Shown: piece after piece, positions 7,641-14,293 of the stretch
Layout of the letters: each line of letters starts with the position of its first letter
Position numbering within the stretch: position 1 is the first letter of the stretch
Assembly: GCF_002116635.1 (NCBI RefSeq)
Contig: NZ_LQPW01000067.1
Span: forward strand, 1 to 33,455
DNA from: Mycobacterium szulgai
GTDB lineage: Bacteria; Actinomycetota; Actinomycetes; Mycobacteriales; Mycobacteriaceae
Reading direction: 5' to 3'
Length of the DNA stretch: 33,455 nucleotides
The notes under the pieces: generated by a model
Told to the model about the DNA's origin: nothing
The model's input: the letters and a program-made list of their open reading frames with translations, nothing else
Databases searched by the model: none
Translations under genes and position numbers: made by a program

Positions 7641-8411
7641 TCAGCGGCGGCCGATTCCGGCCATCATGATCGGCGTGAGTAGGCGCAGGTCCTCGCCGAA
7701 GCGCGCGGCGGCCGCGTCGGCGTCCTCGCGTGAGATCAGCCCCGCGTCGACGACCGCGCCACGCAGGCTCTCGAAGGACAGCCGGAAGAAATCGAAACCC
7801 GCTGTGCTGGAATCGATTACCCGGGCGCGACCCTCACCGCGCACGTCGCGCAGTCCGGCAGCGGCCAGGTCGGCGACGACGCGCCGCCCGTAATGCGGCT
7901 CGAAGCTGGCGCGCTGCATGAAGCCCAGAATCGCCGCCGTCACCCGCTCCAGCTGGTCGTCGGTGCCCTCGAAGCCGAACGCCGTCCAGTCGTAGTCCTC
8001 GATGACCAGCCAGCCACCGGGACGCAGCGCGGCGACCAGGCGGTCGAGGATCTGACGGCGGTCAGCCAGGTGCTCGAGCACCAGCCGGGAATGGATCAAG
8101 TCGAATTCGCCGCGAGGCAACTCGTCGGTCCGGATGTCGAGGCGTTTGACCTCGATCGAGTCGCCGGCCAGCGGTTCGACGAAGCGCGTGTCGATGTCGA
8201 CGGCCAGCACGCTGGCCCCGCGTCCGGCCATCCACTGCACCAGCGAGCCGCCGCCGGCGCCGAGTTCCAAGCAGCGCCAGGTCTTTTCACCCGTTCCGAT
8301 GCCGAGCTCGTCGAGCAGCGCCTGAGTTCCGGGGTCCCACAGGCTCTCCATGCCGGCCAGCCGGGTGCGTTCCTCGGCGAAACCCTGGTCGTAGACATAA
8401 TCGCTTGGCAT
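7641..8411 (-). CDS. SAM-dependent class I methyltransferase
   Basis: This 256-residue protein has a Rossmann methyltransferase core. Motif I is CLELGAGGGSLVQWM, followed by an acidic end of strand two (VLAVDID) and a later FDLIHSRLVLEHL with LRPGGWLVIEDYDW, the usual motifs of the ubiE/type-11 group. The substrate is unknown. It is divergent from pcaHGB, and the two reading frames nearly touch (start at 8411), so the promoters must share the short palindrome-bearing stretch at 8419-8463. It may be co-regulated with the pca genes. I see no motif tying it to an aromatic acid, so no pathway role is assigned. Confidence 0.85.
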   Translation of the reverse strand: MPSDYVYDQGFAEERTRLAGMESLWDPGTQALLDELGIGTGEKTWRCLELGAGGGSLVQWMAGRGASVLAVDIDTRFVEPLAGDSIEVKRLDIRTDELPRGEFDLIHSRLVLEHLADRRQILDRLVAALRPGGWLVIEDYDWTAFGFEGTDDQLERVTAAILGFMQRASFEPHYGRRVVADLAAAGLRDVRGEGRARVIDSSTAGFDFFRLSFESLRGAVVDAGLISREDADAAAARFGEDLRLLTPIMMAGIGRR

Positions 8412-8418
8412 GGCGCTA

Positions 8419-8439
8419 ACGCTAGTAGCGTCACGCTAC
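8419..8439. promoter_or_regulatory. palindromic operator between a methyltransferase gene and pcaH
   Basis: GTAGCGTCACGCTAC (8425-8439) is a perfect 15-base palindrome around a central C. It is overlapped on the left by ACGCT-AGT-AGCGT (8419-8431), so the half-site ACGCTA/TAGCGT occurs three times in about 20 bases. This is typical of a dimeric repressor site, for example of the TetR type. It lies just upstream of the methyltransferase start and inside the longest open frame for pcaH, which argues that pcaH starts after it. Confidence 0.55.
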
Positions 8440-8463
8440 GTGGAGCCCCCAGCCGAGCGCGTC

Positions 8464-9207
8464 GTGTCGCAGGATCGCATCAGCGCGGAGATCGCCGCGC
8501 TGGCTGTCGCGGCCGGAGGCCAGCACCCGGGCAGCGGTGAAACGCAGCCTCGCCTCGACTACCCGCCGTATCGCAGCAGCGTTCTTCGCCACCCCCAGTT
8601 CCCGCCGCTGATTGTGGACCCCGACGAGATCGAACGCTGGGCACCCTGCTTCGGCCAGCAGGACGTCGCCCCGGGCGACGCGGACCTTACGTCCGGTCAT
8701 CCGGGTGAGCCGATAGGGGAGCGCATCATCGTGGCCGGGCGGGTGCTCGATGGAGCCGGCCGGCCGGTGGCCGGCCAGCTGGTCGAGATCTGGCAGGCCA
8801 ACGCCAGCGGTCGCTACCGCCACCAACTCGATCAGCATCCGGCTCCGCTAGACCCGAACTTCACCGGCGCTGGGCGCTGCCTCACCGGGCCCGACGGGTC
8901 GTACCGCTTCCTCACCGTCAAGCCCGGTCCCTATCCCTGGCGCAACCATCACAATGCCTGGCGGCCCGCCCACATCCACTTCTCGCTCTTCGGCACCGCC
9001 TTCACCCAGCGTCTGGTCACCCAGATGTACTTTCCCGGTGATCCGCTGCTCGACTTGGACCCCATTGCCTCCTCGATCATGGATCCCGTTGCGCGCCAAC
9101 GCCTCATCGCCGGCTACGACCATGGCCTCACCCAGCCCGAGTATGCGACCGGATACCGCTGGGACATCGTGCTCTCCGGCAGCGGGCGCACCTGGACCAA
9201 GGGGTGA
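8464..9207 (+). CDS. pcaH: protocatechuate 3,4-dioxygenase, beta subunit
   Basis: This is an intradiol ring-cleavage dioxygenase. With a GTG start at 8464 it has 247 residues. The ferric ligands are visible as Y118 (GRYRH), Y157 (PYPW), H170 and H172 (PAHIHFSLF). Their spacing (39, 13 and 2) is exactly that of the Pseudomonas beta subunit. LDYPPYRSSVLRHP near the N-terminus is also typical. It opens protocatechuate between its two hydroxyls to 3-carboxy-cis,cis-muconate, together with PcaG. An in-frame ATG at 8410 would add 18 residues, but it overlaps the start codon of the divergent gene and covers the palindrome, so I prefer 8464. The gene overlaps pcaG by four bases and begins a coupled three-gene operon. 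Confidence 0.93.
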   Translation: MSQDRISAEIAALAVAAGGQHPGSGETQPRLDYPPYRSSVLRHPQFPPLIVDPDEIERWAPCFGQQDVAPGDADLTSGHPGEPIGERIIVAGRVLDGAGRPVAGQLVEIWQANASGRYRHQLDQHPAPLDPNFTGAGRCLTGPDGSYRFLTVKPGPYPWRNHHNAWRPAHIHFSLFGTAFTQRLVTQMYFPGDPLLDLDPIASSIMDPVARQRLIAGYDHGLTQPEYATGYRWDIVLSGSGRTWTKG

Positions 9208-9761
9208 TCGAATTGTCTTGCACCCCAGGACAAACCGTGGGCCCATTCTTCGGCCTGGCATTGTCTTATCCCGGCGACAGCGAATTGGTCGGCCCGGAAC
9301 ACCCCGATGCGGTCGTACTGCACGGCACGGTTTATGACGGCGCCGGCCGCGCAATCCCGGACGCACTGGTGGAAGTCTGGCAAGCCGACGGTGACGGCCG
9401 GATCCCGGGGGCTCCGGGCTCACTGAGCCGCGACGGCTCGGCCTTCACCGGATTCGGCCGGGCCGCCACCGACGCCGGCGGCGACTACCGCTTCACCACG
9501 GTGGTACCCGGAGCGTCGGGCGTGGGGCAGCCGTTCTTCGCGATCGCCGTGTTCGCCCGGGGCCTGCTGCACCGGCTGTGCACGCGCGCCTATCTGCCGG
9601 ACGTCGACTTCGCTGCTGATCCGCTGTTGTCCACCGTTGACGTCGCGCGCCGGGATACCTTGGTGTGCGGCATCGAAGGTGGTATGGGCTACCGCTTCGA
9701 CATCCACCTGCAGGGCCCGAATGAAACCGTATTCCTGACCTACCGGGACGATCGGCGATGA
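9204..9761 (+). CDS. pcaG: protocatechuate 3,4-dioxygenase, alpha subunit
   Basis: This 185-residue protein is the non-iron partner of PcaH. It opens with the characteristic TPGQTVGPFFGLAL, carries the intradiol-family GTVYDGAGRAIPDALVEVWQ and DYRFTTV segments, and ends with a C-terminal FDIHLQG strand. It lacks the Tyr/His iron ligands, as alpha subunits do. The start is a GTG overlapping the pcaH stop (GTGA), and its stop overlaps the pcaB start (ATGA at 9758-9761), so the three proteins are probably made in step. The length is close to the usual 190-200 residues. Confidence 0.93.
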   Translation: MIELSCTPGQTVGPFFGLALSYPGDSELVGPEHPDAVVLHGTVYDGAGRAIPDALVEVWQADGDGRIPGAPGSLSRDGSAFTGFGRAATDAGGDYRFTTVVPGASGVGQPFFAIAVFARGLLHRLCTRAYLPDVDFAADPLLSTVDVARRDTLVCGIEGGMGYRFDIHLQGPNETVFLTYRDDRR

Positions 9762-10990
9762 CCAACCTGTTGTGGCCGGGCGACGAGCGCGCCGGCGAGC
9801 ACATGACGGATCAGGCGTTGTTGCAAGCGATGGTCGCGGTGGAATCGGCATGGCTGGGCGCTCTGTCGGCGGCCGGCCTGGCGCCGGCCGACTGCGCCGG
9901 TGCCGACCTGTGGCACCTGATCGGAGCCGATGACCGGGAGCAACTCGCGGCTACCGCCGAGGACGGCGGCAACCCCGTCATCGGCTTGGTCGGGCTGCTG
10001 CGGCAGCGCGCAACGCCGCCGGTGTCCGCGTGGATTCACCGCGGACTCACCAGCCAGGACGTCCTCGACACCGCCCTGATGATGGCCGCGCGCGCGGTGG
10101 TGGAACACCTCATCTCGAAACTGACCGAACAGGTTTCGGCGCTATCGGCACTCGCAACGGCCCATCGCGGTACGCCGATGCTGGCCCGCACCCTGACCCA
10201 GCATGCGGCGCCCACCACCTTCGGCGTCAAGGCGGCCGGCTGGCTCGACGGTGTGGTGGCCGCCCATCGGCGGCTGCGCGCATCGGTCACTCCGGCGCAG
10301 TTCGGCGGTGCGGTCGGAACCTGTTCAGCAACAACGGAATTGGCGACGCTGCTGGGTGACGCGCCGGATCCGGCTCAGACAGCCGAGGGCGTAGCGCTCA
10401 GTGCCGCAACGACTTTGGGCTTGGAGTTCCAGGCGCCCTGGCACACCGCCCGCGGTCCGATCACCGCGCTCGCCGACGCACTCGTCGCGTGCACAGACTC
10501 TTGGGGCCGGATCGCAAACGACGTCGTCACCCTGGCCCGTCCGGAGATCGCCGAGCTCAGTGAGCCGGTCGTCGGGCGGCGCGGCGGATCGTCCTCGATG
10601 CCCCACAAGCGCAACCCGGTGCTGGCCGTCCTGATCCGTCGGGCCGCCATGGCGGCGCCGCCCCTGGCAGCCACCCTGCACACGGCCGCCGCACTGGCCA
10701 ATGACGAACGTCCCGACGGCGCCTGGCACGCGGAATGGGACACGCTGCGGATCCTGGCCCGGCGCACCATCGTCGCGGGTTCTCAGTGCGTCGAACTCCT
10801 GGCGGGCCTGCAGGTGCATGCCGGGCGGATGGCCGCGAACCTCAGCGCGGCCGACGTGCGGGGTGAGCAAAGCGCCGTCGCCGAACTGGCCGGAAAGCAG
10901 CCGTCGGCAACCTACTTCGGGGCGGCCGACCGGCTGATAGACCAGAGCGTGGCGCGCGCCGAGCAGATCCTGGCCGGTCAGCCGTTGTAG
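9758..10990 (+). CDS. pcaB: 3-carboxy-cis,cis-muconate cycloisomerase
   Basis: This 410-residue protein of the fumarase/aspartase superfamily carries the signature loop SSSMPHKRNP around residues 278-287, whose serine is catalytic. Other superfamily regions are HRGLTSQDVLDTALM and ARTLTQHAAPTTFG. It lactonises 3-carboxy-cis,cis-muconate, the PcaHG product, to 4-carboxymuconolactone. The start overlaps the pcaG stop (ATGA). Its 3' end overlaps the convergent TetR-type gene by 13 bases. The next steps of the beta-ketoadipate pathway (pcaC, pcaD, pcaIJ, pcaF) are not in the window. Confidence 0.93.
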   Translation: MTNLLWPGDERAGEHMTDQALLQAMVAVESAWLGALSAAGLAPADCAGADLWHLIGADDREQLAATAEDGGNPVIGLVGLLRQRATPPVSAWIHRGLTSQDVLDTALMMAARAVVEHLISKLTEQVSALSALATAHRGTPMLARTLTQHAAPTTFGVKAAGWLDGVVAAHRRLRASVTPAQFGGAVGTCSATTELATLLGDAPDPAQTAEGVALSAATTLGLEFQAPWHTARGPITALADALVACTDSWGRIANDVVTLARPEIAELSEPVVGRRGGSSSMPHKRNPVLAVLIRRAAMAAPPLAATLHTAAALANDERPDGAWHAEWDTLRILARRTIVAGSQCVELLAGLQVHAGRMAANLSAADVRGEQSAVAELAGKQPSATYFGAADRLIDQSVARAEQILAGQPL

Positions 10991-11613
10991 ATGCTGGCCT
11001 CCCAGATGTGCACCAGCGTGTCGATCGCGTGCTCCTCGGATATGGCTCCCTCTTCAGCGGTGAACGTCGATGCCATCACGCGCTCGTTCAGCAGGGTGAG
11101 CGCGGTAGCCAGATCACGAGCGGGCACATTGTCGGGCGCGACACCGCGGTCACGTTCGGCCTGAATCGCCGCGGCGGTGTAGGTAATCCACTGCTGCATG
11201 AGCGTTGCCCACAGCTGCCGGACCTCGGAGTTGCTGGCTTTGGCCGCGGCACCGGCCACGGCAATCGCCCGATTGGCGCCGGCGATCTCGAAGAACGCCT
11301 CGATACGCGGTCGCCAATGCGTCGTCGGATCGCCGGTCAGCTTGTCGCCGAGGGACTTCAGCGCCCCGCGCGCCCTGCTGCTGACCCGATCCATCAGCGA
11401 TAGCAGCACCGCGTTTTTCGAGGAGAAATAGAAGTAGAAGGTGGGCCGGGAAATACCCGCGCCCTTTGCCAGCTCGTCCACCGAGAAGTCGCCGAGCGGC
11501 CGCTCCTGCAGCAGGCGTTCGGCGGTGGCCAGGATCGCCTGTTCCCGGTCGTCGCCGGAGAGATGCGACGAGCGACGGCTTCGGGAGGCCTGCACGTACT
11601 CGGTTCGGGTCAC
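10978..11613 (-). CDS. TetR-family regulator closely resembling EthR
   Basis: With a GTG start at 11613 this protein has 211 residues, near EthR's 216. The helix-turn-helix (about 25-72) reads SGDDREQAILATAERLL, then ELAKGAGISRPTFYFYFSSK. The ligand domain contains WITYTAAAIQAERDRG, ALTLLNERVMASTF and the final TLVHIWEASIYNG. From memory these match M. tuberculosis EthR segment by segment. A consensus -35 (TTGACA, 11648-11643) and -10 (TATGGT, 11626-11621) stand 16 bases apart, and the -10 ends seven bases before the GTG, so the mRNA is probably leaderless. An ATG at 11625 is less likely since it overlaps the -10. No ethA-type monooxygenase is next to it. The divergent neighbours are a PE/PPE pair, so it is a paralogue or has changed targets. 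Confidence 0.88.
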   Translation of the reverse strand: MTRTEYVQASRSRRSSHLSGDDREQAILATAERLLQERPLGDFSVDELAKGAGISRPTFYFYFSSKNAVLLSLMDRVSSRARGALKSLGDKLTGDPTTHWRPRIEAFFEIAGANRAIAVAGAAAKASNSEVRQLWATLMQQWITYTAAAIQAERDRGVAPDNVPARDLATALTLLNERVMASTFTAEEGAISEEHAIDTLVHIWEASIYNG

Positions 11614-11631
11614 GGTAACCACCATACGGCC

Positions 11632-11724
11632 GTGTCGACCTTTGTCAACATATATGTCGAGTATGACAAACATAGTGTTGATTATTTTCGACAGTAGTGT
11701 TGACTGCATCGACACCGCGTTGAT
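11632..11724. promoter_or_regulatory. array of TGTCGA-type half-sites between the EthR-like gene and a PE/PPE pair
   Basis: Copies or near copies of GTGTCGAC occur in both orientations: GTGTCGAC 11632-11639, TGTCAACA 11643-11650, TGTCGA 11655-11660, TCGACA 11688-11693, GTGTTGAC 11697-11704, ATCGACAC 11708-11715 and GTTGAT 11719-11724. The known EthR operator is a long region bound cooperatively by several dimers at TGTCGACA-like repeats. The array covers both promoters, so the EthR-like protein probably represses itself and the PE/PPE genes. Confidence 0.6.
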
Positions 11725-11729
11725 ACCTT
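11700..11729 (+). promoter_or_regulatory. predicted promoter of the PE/PPE pair
   Basis: TTGACT (11700-11705) and TACCTT (11724-11729) are separated by 18 bases, a good SigA-type arrangement. Transcription would start near 11736, about 34 bases before the PE start codon. The -35 lies inside the TGTCGA-type operator array. Confidence 0.5.
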
Positions 11730-11769
11730 TTCGTCACCACACCAGCCCCCGGCCACGAAGGGAATCCCG

Positions 11770-12069
11770 ATGACGTTTCTGACCGCACACCCCGAGCTGG
11801 TCTCGGCGGCCGCCGTCAATCTGCAGTCGATCGGAGCGGCGATGAGCGCTGGCAACGCGGCTGCCGCCGATGTGATCGGGGCGGTGGTTCCGGCGGCCGC
11901 CGACGAGGTGTCGGCCCTGACGGCGGCGCAGTTCGCCGCCCACGCGCAGCGGTACCAGGCGGTGAGCGCTCGAGCGGTTGCGGTGCACGAGCTCTTCGTG
12001 GCCACGCTGGCGGCCAGTGCCGCTTCTTATGCGGCTACCGAGGCCGCGAGCGCAGCGGCGGCGATCTGA
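11770..12069 (+). CDS. PE family protein
   Basis: This 99-residue protein consists of a PE domain only. It opens MTFLTAHPEL with PE at residues 8-9, contains the helical VNLQSIGAAM and ADEVSALTAAQFAAHAQRYQ segments, and ends with a type VII secretion signal YxxxE (Y87, E91). PE proteins pair with PPE proteins as helical heterodimers and leave the cell through ESX systems. The gene is followed after 28 bases by a PPE gene on the same strand, the usual PE/PPE operon. It is probably controlled by the EthR-like regulator next door. Confidence 0.93.
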   Translation: MTFLTAHPELVSAAAVNLQSIGAAMSAGNAAAADVIGAVVPAAADEVSALTAAQFAAHAQRYQAVSARAVAVHELFVATLAASAASYAATEAASAAAAI

Positions 12070-12097
12070 GCGGCCGGACGGGACAGGGGAGCGCCAC

Positions 12098-13270
12098 ATG
12101 GACTACGGACTGTTGGCACCGGAGATCAATTCCGCCCGGATGTATGCCGGTCCCGGCGCGGGCTCTTTCGTCGCCGCGGCCGTGGCCTGGGGCGCGCTGG
12201 CCGACGATCTGCAGTCGACCGCGGTTTCCTATCGTTCGGTGGTCAACGGCCTGACCAGTGGGCCATGGTTGGGGCCGACGTCGGTGGCGCTGGTGGCGGC
12301 GGTGACACCGTATCTGGCGTGGCTGGAGAGCAGTGCCGCGCAGGCCGAAGCGGCCGCCGGCCAGGCCGCCGCGGCGGCGGCCGCACATGAAACGGCGTTT
12401 GCCATGACGGTGCCTCCGATGCTGATCTCGACGAACCGTGCACTGTTGGCGGCCCTCGTCGCCACGAACCTCATCGGGCAGAACAACGCGGCGATCGCCG
12501 CGGCTGAGGCCCAGTACGCCGAAATGTGGGCGCAGGACGCGACCGCGATGTACGGCTATGCGGCGGCCTCGGCGAGCGCGGCCCAGCTGACCGACTTCGC
12601 CGAACCTGCCGAAGTGGCCGACCCGGGTGGGTTGGCGCGCCAGGCCGCCACCGTGGCGGGCACCACCGCGAACTCCGCTGAGACCGGTGTACAGAACGCG
12701 CTGTCCACGCTGACCGCCACGCTGCCCAACACCCTGCAGAAGCTGGCCGCGCCGCTCGTCAACTCCGTGTTGGACGACCTGGTCGGGCTTTATGTCCAGT
12801 ACATCGCGCCGTTCATGCCGTCGCTGACATCGCTGGCGAACTGCACCAGTGCGGTCACTGCCGTGACGGCGTTCATGAAGGGTCTGGTGCCGGTGGCCCA
12901 GGCCGTGCAGGGCGAGGTTGCGGCATTGGCCGGTGGTCTGAGTGCGGCGGGCGCCGTCGGCGTGAACGCGGCGGGCGCCGGCGCCCTGAACGCGACGGGC
13001 GCCGCCGCCTCAACTGTGTCGGCGAGCATGGGGCGCGCGCTGCCGCTGGGGGCGTTGTCGGTGCCGGCCGGCTGGACCCCGGTGGTTCCGTCGGCCAGTC
13101 CGCTTGCGGCGGCAATCGGCGCCGGTTCGGCTGCACCGGCGGCCGCACCGGCCATGAACAACCTGCCGCTGGCCCCATTGAGCGGCATGCTCGGACAGCT
13201 TGGCGGGCGCAATGTTCCGCAATACGGATTCCGCCCGCTGGTCATGTCCCGGCCGCCGGCCGCCGGCTGA
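12098..13270 (+). CDS. PPE family protein, SVP subgroup
   Basis: This 390-residue protein begins MDYGLLAPEINSARMYAGPG; the usual Pro-Pro-Glu is Ala-Pro-Glu here. The PPE domain (about 1-175) includes the WxG turn (GPWLGP). The C-terminal part has the SVP-type GALSVPAGWTP motif near residue 325 and ends with the group's YGFRPLVMSRPPAAG tail. It is the likely secretion partner of the preceding PE protein, and this subgroup is associated with ESX-5. ATG 12098 follows a GGACAGGGGA ribosome-binding stretch, and a longer frame upstream overlaps the PE gene without conserved sequence. It ends five bases before the convergent methyltransferase gene. Confidence 0.93.
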   Translation: MDYGLLAPEINSARMYAGPGAGSFVAAAVAWGALADDLQSTAVSYRSVVNGLTSGPWLGPTSVALVAAVTPYLAWLESSAAQAEAAAGQAAAAAAAHETAFAMTVPPMLISTNRALLAALVATNLIGQNNAAIAAAEAQYAEMWAQDATAMYGYAAASASAAQLTDFAEPAEVADPGGLARQAATVAGTTANSAETGVQNALSTLTATLPNTLQKLAAPLVNSVLDDLVGLYVQYIAPFMPSLTSLANCTSAVTAVTAFMKGLVPVAQAVQGEVAALAGGLSAAGAVGVNAAGAGALNATGAAASTVSASMGRALPLGALSVPAGWTPVVPSASPLAAAIGAGSAAPAAAPAMNNLPLAPLSGMLGQLGGRNVPQYGFRPLVMSRPPAAG

Positions 13271-13275
13271 ATCGG

Positions 13276-14100
13276 CTACCCGGGTTTGGTGGCGATGATG
13301 GCGACCGCAATGAGCCGCTCACGATGTTTGCGAAATGTCTGGCGCATCGACAGGACCCGCTTGCGGGCATCCGGCTTGGTGAGCAAGTTCTTGGCGAACC
13401 GCAGCGCGCCGAACAGGCCTTCGTCGGCGATGACGCGTCGTGGTTGTAACAACGCCATCGGCGCCGTCGTCACATGCTCGACCACCAGTCCGTGGCCGGT
13501 CAGAAGGTGCGACCACTCGGCGATGGTCAGCGGACGCGCGTTGACCTTGATCGCGCGGGCAAGTGACTGTCGTACGTCGGTGCTGATGTCCTCCGCGACA
13601 TCATCGGGTGTCAGTGCGAGTTCATGGATCGCATAACGACCGCGCGGGCGCAATACCCGTGCGGCCTCGGCGACAATGGCGTGCTTGGCAGCGTCGCCCT
13701 GCATGGTCAACATGGCCTCACCGATGACGACGTCGGCGCTGGCGTCGGCTAGGCCGGTGTCGGCTGCGTCGGCGACCCGGACTTCTGCGGGTCCGGAGCC
13801 CGGACCGCCGAGCACTCCGCGGACCAGGTGGGCAGCATCGGGATCGCCTTCCGCGCCGACGTAGGACCGCGGGCGGCGGGCGATGATCTCGGTGGCGGTA
13901 CGCCCGAGGCCGGGGGCCAATTCGAGCACATCGGCGTCGGTCACGTTGGCACGGGCCAGCAGGGTGCGGGTCAGCTCGACACCGCCGGGGCGAAGCACCC
14001 GTTTGCCCAGCCGCGCCAGCAGCCAATGTCCCGGCACGTTCTCGTCGGTGCGACTCGACACGGGCAGGGGCGCGTCGGAATCGCGCCGCCGGCCGGGCAT
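13276..14100 (-). CDS. SAM-dependent methyltransferase
   Basis: This 274-residue class I methyltransferase has motif I VLELAPGLGRTATEI around residue 58, an acidic YVGAEGDPDA after strand two, ADVVIGEAMLTMQ (motif post I) and LRPRGRYAIHEL. The C-terminal region is basic (KPDARKRVLSMRQTFRKHRERL) before a final hydrophobic strand. The substrate is unknown. It is divergent from a winged-helix regulator, with a perfect 15-base palindrome in the 113-base gap, so the regulator may control it. I see no feature linking it to the PPE protein it converges on. Confidence 0.84.
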   Translation of the reverse strand: MPGRRRDSDAPLPVSSRTDENVPGHWLLARLGKRVLRPGGVELTRTLLARANVTDADVLELAPGLGRTATEIIARRPRSYVGAEGDPDAAHLVRGVLGGPGSGPAEVRVADAADTGLADASADVVIGEAMLTMQGDAAKHAIVAEAARVLRPRGRYAIHELALTPDDVAEDISTDVRQSLARAIKVNARPLTIAEWSHLLTGHGLVVEHVTTAPMALLQPRRVIADEGLFGALRFAKNLLTKPDARKRVLSMRQTFRKHRERLIAVAIIATKPG

Positions 14101-14166
14101 CAGACTTCGCGCCGATGCAAGTGAAGTTTGTTGTCGCCCATGGGTTTTGACCCCTTCGATATTTTC

Positions 14167-14187
14167 TACAAATTATTTGTATAAACT
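14167..14187. promoter_or_regulatory. perfect palindrome and -10 element between the methyltransferase and a winged-helix regulator
   Basis: TACAAATTATTTGTA (14167-14181) is a perfect palindrome around one central T in an unusually AT-rich stretch. A TANNNT -10 (TAAACT, 14182-14187) follows at once on the plus strand. A regulator bound here would occlude that promoter, so autoregulation by the protein encoded just downstream is likely. No clear -35 is visible. Confidence 0.55.
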
Positions 14188-14194
14188 CTAGCGT

Positions 14195-14293
14195 ATGACG
14201 TGCCTGATCGCGGATGCCGGGTGCCCAAGCGTGGCCGGCCGGCAGGCAGCGGGCCGACTTTCAGGAGGTGGACAAGATCGCCAGGTCAGATGA
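14195..14293 (+). CDS. possible leaderless upstream short ORF overlapping the regulator
   Basis: An ATG at 14195 lies seven bases after the -10 TAAACT, where a leaderless mycobacterial mRNA would begin. It opens a 32-codon frame ending at TGA 14291-14293. The peptide starts MTCLIADAGC and has two cysteines. The frame overlaps the regulator's coding sequence in another phase. Translation is not shown by the sequence; this is a candidate only. Confidence 0.22.
   Translation: MTCLIADAGCPSVAGRQAAGRLSGGGQDRQVR

Noticed and set aside
8410..8463. N-terminal extension of PcaH from ATG 8410
   Set aside because: It would overlap the divergent start codon and cover the operator; intradiol conservation begins after 8464.
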